From assembly GCF_950023065.1 (NCBI RefSeq), contig NC_088679.1, forward strand, positions 52,638,001 through 52,702,000: a stretch of 64,000 nt of DNA, read 5' to 3'. How positions within the stretch are numbered: position 1 is the stretch's first letter; each line of letters begins with the position of its first letter. The notes beneath the pieces are model-generated. The model was not told the origin of the DNA. It saw only the letters and a program-made list of their open reading frames with translations, and did no database searches. The position numbers and the translations under genes are program-made. The DNA is from Planococcus citri (lineage: Eukaryota; Arthropoda; Insecta; Hemiptera; Pseudococcidae). Shown piece by piece: positions 27,259-39,908 of the stretch.

Positions 27259-28070
27259 GTATGTACGCGGTTACAGTTAATTACCCAAAATTAAAAATTT
27301 CGGTTCCTGGTTATGGGTTCCAAACAAATTACTGTAATTTTTTTCTGGTTAAGGGTTAGTAAATTTTTTAAATCCATTTCCGTGAAATTTCAAAAAAGTC
27401 AATTTTTTCAAAAGCAAATAACCAGTCGTCGCCTGTAAGGACTCTTCAAATCCAGACAAAGTTCAGAATGTGAATAAAAATGAGAAATTCATCAATTTTT
27501 TCAAGTTTAGCACAGAAAATACTGAAAAATTTTGATTGTATTTTAAAAAATTGGGGAAAAAATGAAAAATTAAATTATTGAGATTCATGCGAGCCATGGC
27601 AGGATATACATACAAGACGTGATAGGAAAAGGAATGAAGACATCCTGAAGGAACTAGGAACAGAGCCAATCATTAGATGGGTGAAGGATTACAGAAAGAA
27701 ATGGCGAAGACACGTTGATAGAATGCCTGACGAACGGTCCCCTATGAAAAGTCAAAGAATATACTCCATCTGGCAGGAGAAGCAGAGGAAGACCGAAGAA
27801 AAAACTTGATAATACATCGGCGAGCAATTCTTCTACAGTTTCCCAGATGAGCTGAACAGCTCACCGGGCCAGAGTTCAATGATGATGATGATGATAATGA
27901 TGTATTGACCATAATTAACCAAAGTTTTTCAAAGGTTACGTTAATGGTTAGGGAAATGAAAATTTCAAATTCAGGTCCGGGTTCTAATTTTTTAAATTTC
28001 GGTTAAAGGTTATTGGATAAATATTATTTCCCCAGAAATTTTTGGGTTAATTCCGGTTCACATCCCTCTG
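27259..28070. mobile_element. hAT-like MITE B in the LINE remnant, itself interrupted
   Basis: GCTGTTAT at 27251-27258 and GCTGTTAC at 28071-28078 form a 7/8 target duplication, and the LINE frame continues across it (TMRCY then QRLLRISWKD). The right end is CATCCCTCTG (CAGAGGGATG inverted); the left end is eroded. Both halves carry GGTTAAGGGTTA-like sequence. The middle is occupied by another LINE tail (27582-27904). Confidence 0.7.
27582..27904 (+). pseudogene. LINE 3' tail inserted in MITE B
   Basis: Translation gives MRAMAGYTYKT, RKRNEDILKELGTEPIIRWV and RRHVDRMPDERSP, then after a one-base shift TPSGRRSRGRPKK. This is the conserved C-terminus of a common insect LINE type. The fragment ends in an ATG/ATA microsatellite (27879-27904), the usual 3' end of these elements. 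It is 5'-truncated, with a frameshift near 27750. Confidence 0.88.
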
Positions 28071-28145
28071 GCTGTTACCAAAGGCTACTGAGGATCTCAT
28101 GGAAAGACTTAATTGCAACCAACAAAGCAGTCCTAGCAAGAAATT

Positions 28146-31100
28146 AAACAAAGAAAAATGAAGTATATACCTAGTGCACAAAATTTGAGAAAACAGTATT
28201 TTTATGCTAGTGCTAGGTACAGGGAAAAATACAAGGGTAAACAATAAGAGCAAACTCACCCTGCAAGACCCTAAAAAACACCATCAGATATGCTAGAAAA
28301 TGAGTAATTTAGATTAATTGATGATGAACATAGGTACCTGCATAATCTCCAGTACAGAAGAAGAAACGCAACACTGACGACGATTTAAATTATAATTTTT
28401 CCAAAAGACTAGAATCCTAAGCTTTTTTTTCGATAAAATTTTCTAGTGAGTTTGAAATTCCCCCTAAAAATTTAAAAAAATTTCAAATAGTCTCGTCATA
28501 TGAAAGTACATATATGATTACTATGTATGTACGCACATACGTATAAATGAATAGATTCTGTGTGCACAAGTAGGTAAGCCACACATCACTGAGAATTAGA
28601 CCATAGGTAGATACGCTACAAACAAAAAAACTTCCATGGCCAACCCCAATGTAAAATTTATTCCTACTTAATTGTAACTTGAAATGTCAACGAACCCAAT
28701 ACCTCAATAAGGTATTAAACTTCATTAACTGTTCGATTAAAATTTTAAAAAAAAGTGTCTAAATGTAGATACTGGGTACCTAGCACTGCAAACCACGAAA
28801 TATCGAATCCATTCTATACCTATCTATACTCGAATTAAATGACGCATAGCGTAAGAAAAGACCATTTTAATTTAATAGGACGTTTTTTGTTTATCTACCT
28901 TTGAAAACAAAAACAAAAAAACACCTACCCAAAGTACGAAAATACCGCCAAAAAATCACGCAACAGTAGAACCTATCTACTATTTATCTAAAAACTAGGT
29001 ACCTACGTTAAAAGGTTGTATCGATTGTGGCGCGGCAATTAGCATAGTTCCGGAGTAACAACCAAAATTCTTCTTCTCTTATGTAGGTCAACATTTTTCC
29101 AGCGCGAAAAAAGAAAATGTTTGATTAGATATAAACAAAGGAATGTATATTGCTGAAAAGGAAAATATAAATAGGAAGTTATTACATATGCACGGAAAAT
29201 AAATCTCAAAGCATTCACGCACTCGTCTGTTTTTCTGATTTCGAGATAACTATAGTTAGGTTGTGCATTGTAAATGTGCAAATACAGTGCATTATACTAC
29301 ATTTTATTATACGTATCCGGTATTGCGTTTAACTAAATAAAATTCGAAAGATCATTTTCATTTCATATGCGCTCGTACTCCTGAACATTGTCTCATATAT
29401 GAATACGTAGGTACCTATATAATAGATATATTGGTATGAATATGAAATACCGCAATAATAAGTTATTTGAAAAGCTCGGATATATGAGGTTTTGTTCGTC
29501 GATTCTTTTTCATATTCGCGAAGTAACCTGTTTATACGACAGAACTTCTACGTAGGTAGGTAGGTAGGTATAAGTAAAATCAGAGTTACAGTTTCTAGTT
29601 TTATTTGCACAAAAAAATTATTCATTTTGTTGATTTTGTTCATCATTGTTCGTGTACCTATCTAGGTATCTTAACTACGAAAATGGACCTTTCGAGTTGT
29701 ACTTTCATTTTACCAATTTAAGGTTTATGGACGTATTTCTCGTTTTGCATTATTATATGAACTGTAAGGGCAATGCTTTTTAAAAATCACATTTTCTATT
29801 ATTTTTTTACAAAGTAGGTACCAATTTAAGAATCGGTGAATATGTATTTTGAACAATCAAACACATCGATCAAAACAAATTGCACTGCTCGATCGGAAAA
29901 TTACTGAATTTAGATCAATTTTTGAAAAATTGAAAGTTAAGAGTTTTTTTGGTCGAAACTCGAAAGTTCAACTTTTAAAAATTGAACTCAAATTCGAAAA
30001 TGAGATTAAAATTTTTAAGAAAACGTACATAGCGATAACTTCTATCCTTTTCCTCAATTTAGGGTCAAAAGGTGAGGGGTAAAAATCATTTTTTTCTCAA
30101 CAAGTTCTGCAGTCTGGAGCCTGCTATTAAAAAAAAATAAATATTAAAAAAACACTTAAAAGATGCTGATAAGAAAACCCTCCTATACTTGCATCTACGA
30201 TTGCGCCTCTGTTTTGCCAGAAAGATGAAAATTCCAAAAGACAAAAAATGCTCAATTATTAATTCTTTTTTGCTACACTTCCCCCCCCTTATTTTTAAAT
30301 AACCTTCATTTAAAAAATTTATGCACCAATAATTTAATGCATTTAAAAAAAATAGGTAAGTCAAATTTTTCAAAAATGTTAAAATTTTAAGATTGTTTAA
30401 AATACTTATTTGAAAAAGTGTAAACTTTTTATGAAGTTTGTTCAAATTCTTAAGCTAATATGTAGGTATTTAATTCTACCCATTGGTACGTACCTAGTAC
30501 GAGTACGTACCTACATTTTAGTTTTGATATGAAAAAAAAATACACTACCAACGTATTAAAGCACAAAATATAAGAAGACTGGCCTAATGATTTAGAAGGT
30601 ATGTATTTAAAATTCGAGTCACCCTATTAACTAAACATAACGAAGAAATCTGTAGGTACTTAACACATTTACATTTTCGAAACATCTGCACAGGAAGTAC
30701 CCAAACCTATTACGATCGGATTTGAACATTTAATAAACACTTGCTATAGTCCCTGCAAGTTGCCACGATGAACCACAGAGTTTTCATTCTTAGTAGATAG
30801 ATACTATACTAATTAGGCAAATAATAGGTATCTATTCATTATTATTACTCAACTAGGTTACTTGAATCAGCTAAATCCATACCAAAATCATATTTAATAA
30901 AACTGCAAAGCATAAATACCTATTAAAACTTTAAACATCAGCTCGCCTTTAAAAAATTAAATTAAAAAAAAATAGTTCAATTTGAAAAAGGAAATCAATC
31001 AGCAGTCGAGTATCTGCTTACTGATAGGTGTACTTGGTTCAAACATGTGGTATGTTTTTATGGATAAAACGGTTGTTTACCCTACCAGAAATAACAAAAT

Positions 31101-31178
31101 TAATTGATTTTGAAGGTTACCCTTTTCCTATCCATGGATTAAAGACTCGGAAGCTATTTACTTTGAATAGGTATAGGT
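28146..31178. other. Non-coding, no gene seen
   Basis: AT-rich sequence with many TAGGTACCTA motifs and a (GTAG)n array at 29552-29570. The 119-codon frame at 30086-30445 (minus) is low-complexity and unrecognised. Confidence 0.6.
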
Positions 31179-31659
31179 CGTCGCTGACATACTAATTCCA
31201 CGTAAGTCCAAAAAGTGAAATTTTTCAGGAGACACAAAAAACTGTTTAAAACGTTCATTTTATAAAAATTCCAGCAACTTTTCAATTTTATGTTTTATGG
31301 CAATACCTGGATGGTATTCGTCACACATATCATTACTTCAACATCAGTTAATTCAATTTTATTTAATGAAATGTGGACATACGAGGTTTTTTTGTAACAA
31401 AAACCTCGTATGTCCATGGTAATTCATGGCAAAAACCTCGTAAGTCCAGAGGACTTACGAGGTTTTTGTCCTTAAAAATTTGGACATACGAGGTTTTGTT
31501 TATTTGAAATTTTAAAACGGTCCGGTAGGAGCGCTTGTGAGTTGTTTGGACTTACGAGGTTTTTTCCATTCGATTCCTCGTGTTTTTTCCTATAAGAATA
31601 TACAAAAAAGTGATTTTCGGTAAAAGCTGGACTTACGAGGAATTAGTATGTCAACGACG
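31179..31659. mobile_element. Palindromic element with repeated GGACTTACGAGG
   Basis: The ends are inverted repeats of about 32 bp with two mismatches, containing GACATACTAATTCC. Inside, GGACTTACGAGGTTTTT and its inverse occur at least six times, several as back-to-back palindromes (for example near 31445). A clear target duplication was not found. Coding potential: none. Confidence 0.7.
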
Positions 31660-34600
31660 TAATGTTATAGTTTTAAGGCATTCAAATAATTTTAAATTAA
31701 AAATGGATAAGGTTGATTCGTCTAGTAAATTCAGTATTAATTAGGTAATTGAGTAAATACTTAGTAAGTAAATTCAAGTAGGAAGCTTAGTAGGTACACT
31801 TGGTACAACGTGGAAAATTCATTTTGGGCATCACTAGGTACAGATATTTTCCTGCGCTACCTCAATTTTAATTCTTTGTCGTGCAATAAAAGTACTTGTG
31901 TCGTTGATCTTTTCATTGGATGTTTATTTTGACTTTTATGAAAATACGTTTGGATGCGATTTTTTTAAAAAACAGTCTGTGGGGTTTAGACATCAGATAT
32001 ATGATGATGCAGAAGAGTAAAAATGAAAATATCAGCTCGATTGTAAAAGAACTTTTAGCTACTTTTTGACTAAAACATGTGATCATTGCACCCAAATAGT
32101 TGGGTTAAAAGTACCTAAATTCGCAAAAAAAAAAGGAAATCGATTTTTGAATCTCGACCTTATTTGCTCATTTCACTGCCATTGCTTTTTGTATAGGAAG
32201 CAAATAAAATTTTTGAGATATTCACTTGACCATGCTCAAAATTTTCAATGCATAAATGAAAGAAACATCACCACAAATTATTTTTGAGATATCATGTTTA
32301 CTTAGGTAGATACATAAATGAATGATATTCAGCCGTTCATATAACCTTTCAAAATTTGAGTAAGCGGGGGGGGGAGACAGTTTCGTCCTGCCCCAAATGT
32401 TGACAAACTTCATCTTCAGGTGACAAAAAAATAGTCTTAAGAAAATCTTCAAATCAGATGAACTTTTTTTAGAAAAAAAAACTGAAAAAATTGTAAAAAA
32501 CATAATTTCGAATTTTAAAAAATAGAAAAAATTGAATTTTAAACGAGTAGAACGATATTTTTAGTGTTGCTCATTTCCGTTTTATTGTTTCCTCGCTGGT
32601 TCAGCTTTTCATTAGTTTCTTACCTTTAAAAAAATCACGGATGATACGTTTGTATAGGTAGGTACTTAACATCAAGAACAACCTAAATAATGGTCTAAAT
32701 ACTCGAATTCAACACTTTGCATTTCAGGTTTCCATTTTTCCTATTTTACGAGTAGCTCTTTTTTCTTCCACTCAATACCACTTGATCACCAAAAAGTTGT
32801 GTACCTATTTCAAAAATCAATCGAACTAGGTAGGGACTGGGGAGGTTTTGTCTGGGTTTAATAATTCTGTTTTGCGATGAAATTAGCCCCCGAACAAACA
32901 TTTTGCAAGGGGACTTTATACGTTGGGTGTGGGGTCATATTATTGAATTATAACTGGTTTAGTGGTTTTCCAAGTCAGAAAATCTACGAAGTAGGTACAT
33001 AGATATTTGTAGATAGGACCCTACATCCACAGCAAAATTTCAGCTACCTCAATTATTTTTACTGAATGTTTCCAAATTTTTTTTGAAATTTCAACAGTTT
33101 TTGATCATTTTTAACGATTCTGATGATTTTCAAGTATTTTTACGTCGTTTCAAAAATGTTTTAACGTTTTTTGTAAATTATTATGACGAAGTTTCATCAT
33201 CATGCTAGTAATTTTTAACGATTTGAATAATATCTAATTCTGTGTTTATTATGATTTACATCACTTTAATTAGTTTTTAAACATGTTTTAGGCAGTTTTT
33301 GCTCAATTTGGTCAAATTTTAGCAATTTTTGATAATTTTTAATGCTTTGAATGCTTGCTTAAAAAACGTGTTTATGTCATTTTACTCATTTTTAATATTT
33401 TTTTCAGCATTTCTCAGACAAATTTTATATGATTTTAATGCTTTTTTAGCGTTTTCGTTTCATTTTTGACATGTTATAATCATGTTTTGTGCAATGTTCA
33501 TTAAATTTCACTGAATTTCGCCAAAAGTTCTACCAGTTTTAATGAATAACTTGCTCAGGTCACGATAGCATTAAGTCGATTGAATTTTTGTTAGTAAAGT
33601 TGCCTACAAGAAATCGGGACCAATAACTTTAAAAGTGACTCAGTATTAACCGAAGTTTACTGTAAATTCTTCCAACGTCTCAAAAGCGAACTTGAGCTCA
33701 GGTTTCGATGCACCTACATGTACCTAATCGAAAAGCACGAATATATTTGGTAGTAGCTGCTCATTTGAATTTTCCACAATTTTTCGAAAAAATGTTTCCA
33801 ATATTCAAGATGGATTGCTAAATAAGACTCGCGAGTATTTACATCAAACATAAATCCCCCCTCCAGGCCCTGACGACGTAGATTAGGTATCCTTCTTTGC
33901 ACTAAAAAATTGAACTAAGAATTTCAAATTTTTTGGATTATTTTTTTGTTACAAATTGAGCAATAAAATCTTTGTTTCAGAAATACTTCAAAATGTCTAG
34001 AATCCTAGATTTTACAGTATATGGAGTGAGCTAGAGAAGAGGGTGGGAGAGGTGGGGGGGGGTCAGAATTTTTGACATATTGCATTGTACACACACGTAA
34101 GTATACTAGATACCTACTATTCGAATCTTCACACACGATTTCTCTTATCAAATTAATTAAGCAGATATACCTAAGTACCTACTATACGAGAACCTAGTCA
34201 CGTTTTTGGGTCATTCTTTCGCCCTGAAATGGCCAAAGGAAACAATCACACAAGTTTGCCCAGAGCCTTTTCATATTGAATCATTTTTCAAATAGAATCC
34301 CATTACCTGCCTTATTTCAACAAAAAAATGAAAAACATTACACTTATACCTACTTCACAACAGGCTTGAAAATTATCATTCCAATAAAGGCGACTTATTC
34401 ATATATTCTGATCCACTTCCATACGAAATACTCTGCTACAACAAGTAAAAGAGAAGCGAATCCTGACCTTAGTCTCTTATAACACAACCTCTAAGTCTTA
34501 TAACAGGATATAGGGTTTTCTGTTTCGTGTTTGATGTTATGCCGGATTAATTTCAAAATCGCAAACGAGCTTCAGCGTTACCACCTTAATTACTTCGCGA

Positions 34601-36149
34601 TGAGCAATTTTTAATAAATAGCCTACCTATTTCTCATGTACTCTCAACTCTCAAGTTCTATGTAGGTACCTATCTATTTACATCTACTGAATTGATGTAA
34701 CACGAGGTTAGATTCTAAGAATTCATGATGGTAAACATGGAATAATAATGAAAACATTTTTTAAGAAAAAGTATCCAAAATAGTAATTGGATTTTTCGCA
34801 TGAGATGAAGCTTCGAAGATTTTTGAGATCAGAAATCTTAATTTATATTTTTTTGCACTTATCTAATGATGAAGCTACTTTTCCATTCCAAAAGTAGGTA
34901 AGAGTGAAAATACAGTATTATCTAATCGCATGTATCACCATGCTTCATATAATATTTAGATAAGTTTTGAAGCTGAGCAATTATCGGGTAAAAAAAATGA
35001 ATTTTATGCACTATTTAAGTATTTAATAGGTAAGTACTTCGCTCTATCTTCGTTTTGTTTTCACACAAAGAGGAAGAGGTGTCGAAGAAAGTTCTTATTT
35101 TAAAATTTTAAAACCTTGGGATGTTTGTGCGTGCGAAAAAAGTACCTGGATTATTGTGGAAGCATGCGCATGCGACATCCGAGCACGAATTATATTATAA
35201 TTTTTAATAGTTTTATTATCAAAACGCGACCCTGCAGAATTTTTTATTATTTTTTCAATTGAAGCACAGCTTGATTGTATAAAATGTAGGGGATTTCGCG
35301 ACTTAACGATTCTCTTTACTCGAACAAGAAGAAATGGGTTTTGAGAAACATACTTATATTTTTCGCCTTCGTGAAATCTACTAAACATTACGAGTTTATA
35401 AGGTTGTATGTTGATTTAAAGAATGTAAGCCGGTCGATTACTTGGTAAAACATCGCGAAATTTACAATTTAGGTTACTAGTCTATAACCAAAATATATAT
35501 GATAACTTTGACTCAGCATATAGCTATAAAGCTCAGATCATGTAAAGAGATGGAAACCTGCATGTCAACGATGAGACGCGGTTTACAGGTTGATTAATAC
35601 ACGCACATTACTGTATATGAAAATCAAGTCTGAAACGACACCGCAGTGATTTACTAGGTACTTCTGGCTTTGAAAAATTAGTGCCAAATTCCATTACGAA
35701 ATGGCCTGTAGCCAATATGTATACTCCAGATAGCGAGAGTAAGTAACCTCTTCTCTGCACAATGAACGTTGATATGCAAATATTGATGGTTTTCTCAACC
35801 TTTAGAGCTCCCTTTACGTATTCTTCGGTATATATTTTGAATTCGATTCGAATTACGAATATAATTTCACGACGGTTTTCTATATACCTACAGATAGAAT
35901 CGAACAACTAACTCACTTTCTATGGAAACGTCCCATAGACTTCATTTATACTTCATTTTAATGAATTCTCCTCGTGAATACGCCGAGTTCTTCTACATTT
36001 GTGGTGGTGATTTTTCATTTTTGACTCCGATTTTTACCATATTGAAAGACGGATGAATAGTCGCATAAATGACCGAACTATACCGCAAATATCACAGCAA
36101 TTACATGTTAATAACGAATACACGCCTTGGGGCGTTCGAGTAAAAAAAA
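31660..36149. other. Non-coding, no gene seen
   Basis: AT-rich sequence. The part 33060-33540 is a degenerate array of TTTTTAA-rich units (ATTTTTAACGATT and similar) without a clear period. GCATGCGCATGC near 35162 is a short palindrome. Frames up to 99 codons are unrecognised. Confidence 0.55.
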
Positions 36150-36740
36150 AAAAAAAAATTGAGTCGAAATAGAATACGCGAGATCACTGATTATCCCGTG
36201 TTTAAAACATTCATCGCAGATGAGAAAAAATTTAGTTGTTTTTTAAGATGTATGAAAAATATAGATATACATAAACGTTGTAATTCGTTAACGTACACTC
36301 CGTCAGAAACGGAAGGCCTCCACTTAACTAGCGAAATAACGGGGATGTCAGCGCCGTATTTTGACGCATGCGTGTCGCTAACCAAGTCGGGCTTTTAGGT
36401 ATCGTTATACGAGCGCTGTTTTCACATCGCCAGCTGATACGATTCATCGATTGGCGTTGAAACCGTTCGGTTATATACCGTAAAAGCTCCGCAAAATTGG
36501 CCCAAATGAAGAAGCGCCACTGTCGATTTCAAATTTAGTAGGTACGTACAACTCACTTACCAACGGAACGTATACAAAAATTAACTCGATCCCAAGACTG
36601 AAAGGTAACTAGTCGAGAGAAATCGGCCCTGTAATACCTCTCGCTAACTACCATCTCTGCAAATTTTCACGCGTTTATGGTGTTCGTTTTAATGACCCCG
36701 GTCCGCCCTCCCCTGCCTGGCTCATTTTTTAATATGCAAT
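36150..36740. other. CpG-richer block, possible promoter or conserved element
   Basis: This stretch has clearly more CG dinucleotides and fewer A/T runs than its surroundings (for example ATACGAGCGCTG and AAGCGCCACTGTCG). Opposite-strand frames of 79 (36159-36398, +) and 64 codons (36191-36385, -) are not recognised. It could be a promoter or first exon, but no TATA box or downstream gene is seen. Confidence 0.35.
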
Positions 36741-37377
36741 TCTCGCTGAGTAAGATATTACGAAACGGCGTTGGCCTGCTGACTGATATTGTTTCGTGCT
36801 ACGAGTAGGTAGGTAGAAGAGGTACCTGTTTCTTCGGATGTAGAAATGGAAATGAGAATAATAATGCAAAAGCCAAGGCTGAAGAGAAACAGGAAAAGAA
36901 ATGACTGAACCAACACCGAAAAAATGCATACAGATAGGTATAGCAATTCTTTGCTCACGAAAATGACAATTTATAATGAAAATATATTCATTTCACTGGC
37001 GTGAATTTTATGGATCTACGAGTACCTACGACAGCAAATAATTTGGTTCCAATTTTTTTTTTTTTTTAAAATTAAATAGACGGAGTAGCTCATCTTTAAA
37101 ATTCAAGAGTCGACAGTCGAACATCGTTTGAAGAAAAATCAATCTGAAACAAGTTTTTGGACATAAAAATTAAAATAGCTCATTTTGACAAGATGAATTT
37201 TGTCCTACTTGCGAATTGATGGAGTCACAAATAAATTTTGGTTTTGAAAAATCTTGATTCAAAGAATGATCGAGTTGAAATGTGAGCCAATTTTAACATG
37301 GGGAAAATTTTGTCCAGCACCTACTAAAATTTTAAAAGTTGTTACTTACTGCTCGAAGGTGCTGGAAAAAAATTTCA
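36741..37377. other. Non-coding, no gene seen
   Basis: AT-rich sequence between the CpG-richer block and the foldback repeat. Two overlapping 66-codon minus-strand frames show no recognisable content. Confidence 0.6.
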
Positions 37378-38388
37378 AAAAAGTTGTAGGGAGGGGGGGG
37401 GGGTAAAAATGGATTCTGGCGTAAATTATTGTTTTTGGTAAACGAGGTGTCGTTTCCATATGAATCGAACCCCCCCGAACATGAATATGACGTCCAATCT
37501 TATGCTACCCTCATCCACACCCCTCCAGCGCCTCTGCCCCCTTCTCAATTTTTACTATATTAAAAGTTGAGCTATTTTCGTTATGTATGGTGTTGTTTCT
37601 ATATGAATCGAACCCCCCGAACACGAATATGACGTCCAATTTTACGCTACCCTCATCCACACTCCTCCAGTGCCTCTGCCCCCACCTAAACCATAAATGT
37701 TTTCACAAACTCTGATCAATCTTCTACAAATAATTACTCGGGTTGTTATTACTTTTAAAAGTATGTTTCGCTAAGGTTGAAAACTCAACGACATACCTAC
37801 ATACAAAATTGCTAAAAATTCGAATAAAACAATGACCATCGCAAGGTTCAAACTTTAACATTCAAGTTTCGAGGTTTCCATTCGTGCCAAAATGACACCC
37901 AGCATTATGAAAATAGGTTTAGCATTTCAAATAATAAAAATTGAGGAGCTGGTTGTAGCCTGAAAGGCGATGGATGAGAGTAGAGCTAAATTGGACTTCA
38001 TATTCGTGTTCGGGGTGTTCGACTCATATGGAAACGACACCAACATTATGAAAATATCTGAACTTTCAATAAAATTGAGTTGGGGGCAGAGGCGCTGGAG
38101 GGGCGTGGATGAGGGTAGCATAAAATTGGACGTCATATTCGTGTTCAGGGGGTTCGATTCATTTGGAAACGACACCAATATTACGAAAATAGCTCAACTT
38201 TTGATATAATAAAAATTGAGAAGGGGGCAAAGGCGCTGGAGGGCTGTGGATGAGGGTAGCATAAGATTGGACGTCATATTCGTGTTCGGGGGGTTCGATT
38301 CATATGGAAACGACACCTCGTTTACCAAAAACAATAATTTACACCAGAATCCATTTTTACCCCCCCACTCCCTGTAAGTTTTTTCAAT
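37378..38388. repeat. Foldback element of about 140-bp units
   Basis: The left arm (37378-37690) carries two units in one direction; the right arm (37960-38388) carries three in the other. Units share TCGTTTCCATATGAATCGAA, AATATGACGTCCAATTTTA and CTCATCCACACCCCTCCAG, with spacing of about 138-144 bp. The outer ends pair from GTAGGGAGGGGGG to the opposing CCCCCCACTCCCTG. The overlapping 83- and 79-codon frames (37927-38209) are translated repeat. Confidence 0.88.
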
Positions 38389-38833
38389 TTTTGACCACGG
38401 CCCACCAACAATTTTTTTTTGAAAAAAATATATGTTTTTTAGGGGTTAAAAACACATTTAAGAATGCTATTCGCATTTTTGTGCCGAATCATGATCATTG
38501 CTAAAACAGGCAAACAAAACTTAAAAACGCCATTTTGAGGGGAAAATATGGGGGAGGGGGTTGAAATTTTTTGTGGGGATACCTCTTATGGATGTTTACA
38601 ACATACCAAAAAATTTAAAAAATCGGTTCACATGGGGCTGAGAAAAAAATGTTCATTGTAATTTCAGAACAGGAGGGATTTCTCAAAAACGGGGGGGGGG
38701 TCTGGGGGGTCTGAAACTTTCGTGACGGAAGGTGCATAAGGGTATCAACCTTCAATGCAAATATCAACCCTGAAGCTCTCGGGGGCAAATTCACCATACT
38801 TATCCACCTATAGCCTTTTCAGGATTTTGTTCA
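38389..38833. other. Non-coding flank of the retrotransposon
   Basis: AT-rich with G runs near 38690-38710 and no gene. This is the pre-insertion host sequence and continues at 60303. Confidence 0.6.
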
Positions 38834-38837
38834 AATT
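38834..38837. other. Target-site duplication, left copy (AATT)
   Basis: AATT directly abuts the TG of the left LTR and matches 60299-60302. Matching fails at five bases, so the duplication is 4 bp. Confidence 0.85.
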
Positions 38838-39046
38838 TGTTATCTTAGAATTGATAATGATCGGCGATGGAAGGTAGGTTTGGTACCTATCGTTTTTGCT
38901 GGTATCTCTCATAAATATCACCTAAAGGGGGAGATTTATTCGACTCCTGACTAGCTCAGATGGGAGTTCTCTTGAGTGACCATTAAAGATTCTAAGTCAT
39001 CAAAGTACAGAAATGATCAACATTTAAATACCATTTATGTACAAGT

Positions 39047-39052
39047 TTTATT
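39047..39052 (-). terminator. Polyadenylation signal in the 3' LTR
   Basis: AATAAA on the minus strand, 28 nt after the TATA-like box of the same LTR. This position suits cleavage and polyadenylation at the end of R. Confidence 0.45.
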
Positions 39053-39715
39053 CAGTCAAGACATTCACTACATCTACATTATTTATAACATATTGAAATA
39101 TGTTATTGATTTATTAAATGCGTTCAATCTAGACAGATAGGATGGTGCTTAAGGCACTTCTCCTGGCAGATACGACAATTACACATGGAATTGAGACCTT
39201 ACTAATCAAGTATCATACTACGATTATGTATGCGAAAAATGTACCTAATGACGTGAGTGAGGAATCCATGCTCCATCCCTCACGTCTAATGACATCATCT
39301 ATTAATTACGATATGGTTATAATTAATATGGTGGCTGAGAGACCACCGAGTAAGCTTTCACTTACCATAAACTGCTCACTGTCACACCACCTCTTTTCCT
39401 TAGCCTACCCCAATACTAGTGGCTGTCGGTGGCTGCTTTACGACGAGACACACGTATCACACGCTTCATTCAAGATGCCTAGGTTTATCTTGATATGACC
39501 GCAAAGGTTATAATCGTCGGATCATTACCTCAGAGAATTAATTAATAACTACCAACGATTACGATAAACTCAAATATTATCTTAAACACACGCGAGGTGG
39601 GTTAACCTATGAATAATGTAACTCTAGGCTAGGCCTGTCGTTACATACAAATTACTCCTGAACCACATACTTCGACGAGGATCTTGCCACGGCCGATCGC
39701 AAAAACCAAGTGATG

Positions 39716-39765
39716 ATACCTTTCAATCGTCGGAAGCTCGTGCCTCCTTCACGATTGAAAGGTAT
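39716..39765. repeat. 15-bp hairpin in the LTR
   Basis: ATACCTTTCAATCGT (39716-39730) and its exact reverse complement (39751-39765) are separated by 20 nt. The same hairpin is in the other LTR at 60117-60166. In element orientation it lies about 130-180 nt from the LTR start, within the presumed U3. It could be a protein-binding or RNA structure; its role is unknown. Confidence 0.8.
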
Positions 39766-39900
39766 TGTTCACACCCTATGTAATAATATTTTCCCACGTT
39801 ACTGGAACCCTCTTTACTAATAGCAATAAATCACATCGCGTAAAGGGTTACCCTAAGATCTATCACCTAGCAGGTGGAGGCAGATTGCACCATAACAATT

Positions 39901-39908
39901 GCCCCTTC
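39901..39908 (-). promoter_or_regulatory. Polypurine tract candidate
   Basis: The minus strand reads GAAGGGGC, then AAT, then the TG of the 3' LTR. It is the only purine run at the position where plus-strand priming is expected. It is short and interrupted, so the assignment is moderate. Confidence 0.45.

Larger units (their letters stand above)
26590..28145 (+). pseudogene. LINE ORF2 remnant split by two MITEs
   Basis: Translation gives the end of a LINE reverse transcriptase: EILDLINRVG and MKINAGKIKVRKF, then IENVNEFL and, after a one-base shift, GALINKDG. The text resumes after the first MITE with KEIKT and, after the second, continues in the same frame through CYQRLLRISWKDL to a stop at about 28145. 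The EFLYLG-like and MRCYRRLLRISWKD-like blocks are typical of animal LINEs. It has stops, frameshifts and deletions, so it is dead. The clade is not settled from this much sequence. Confidence 0.85.
38838..39897 (-). repeat. 3' LTR of the giant retrotransposon
   Basis: Direct repeat of 59239-60298 with the same length and no difference noticed. It is preceded in element orientation by a short purine run. AATAAA at 39052-39047 would end the genomic transcript here. Confidence 0.97.

Noticed and set aside
33060..33540. Tandem satellite of TTTTTAACGATT-like units
   Set aside because: Units are too degenerate and irregularly spaced to separate from general AT-rich low complexity.
39142..39498. 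118-codon plus-strand frame in the LTR, repeated at 59543-59899
   Set aside because: It is antisense to the element and duplicated only because the LTRs are. No domain is recognisable; its identity in both copies just confirms LTR identity.
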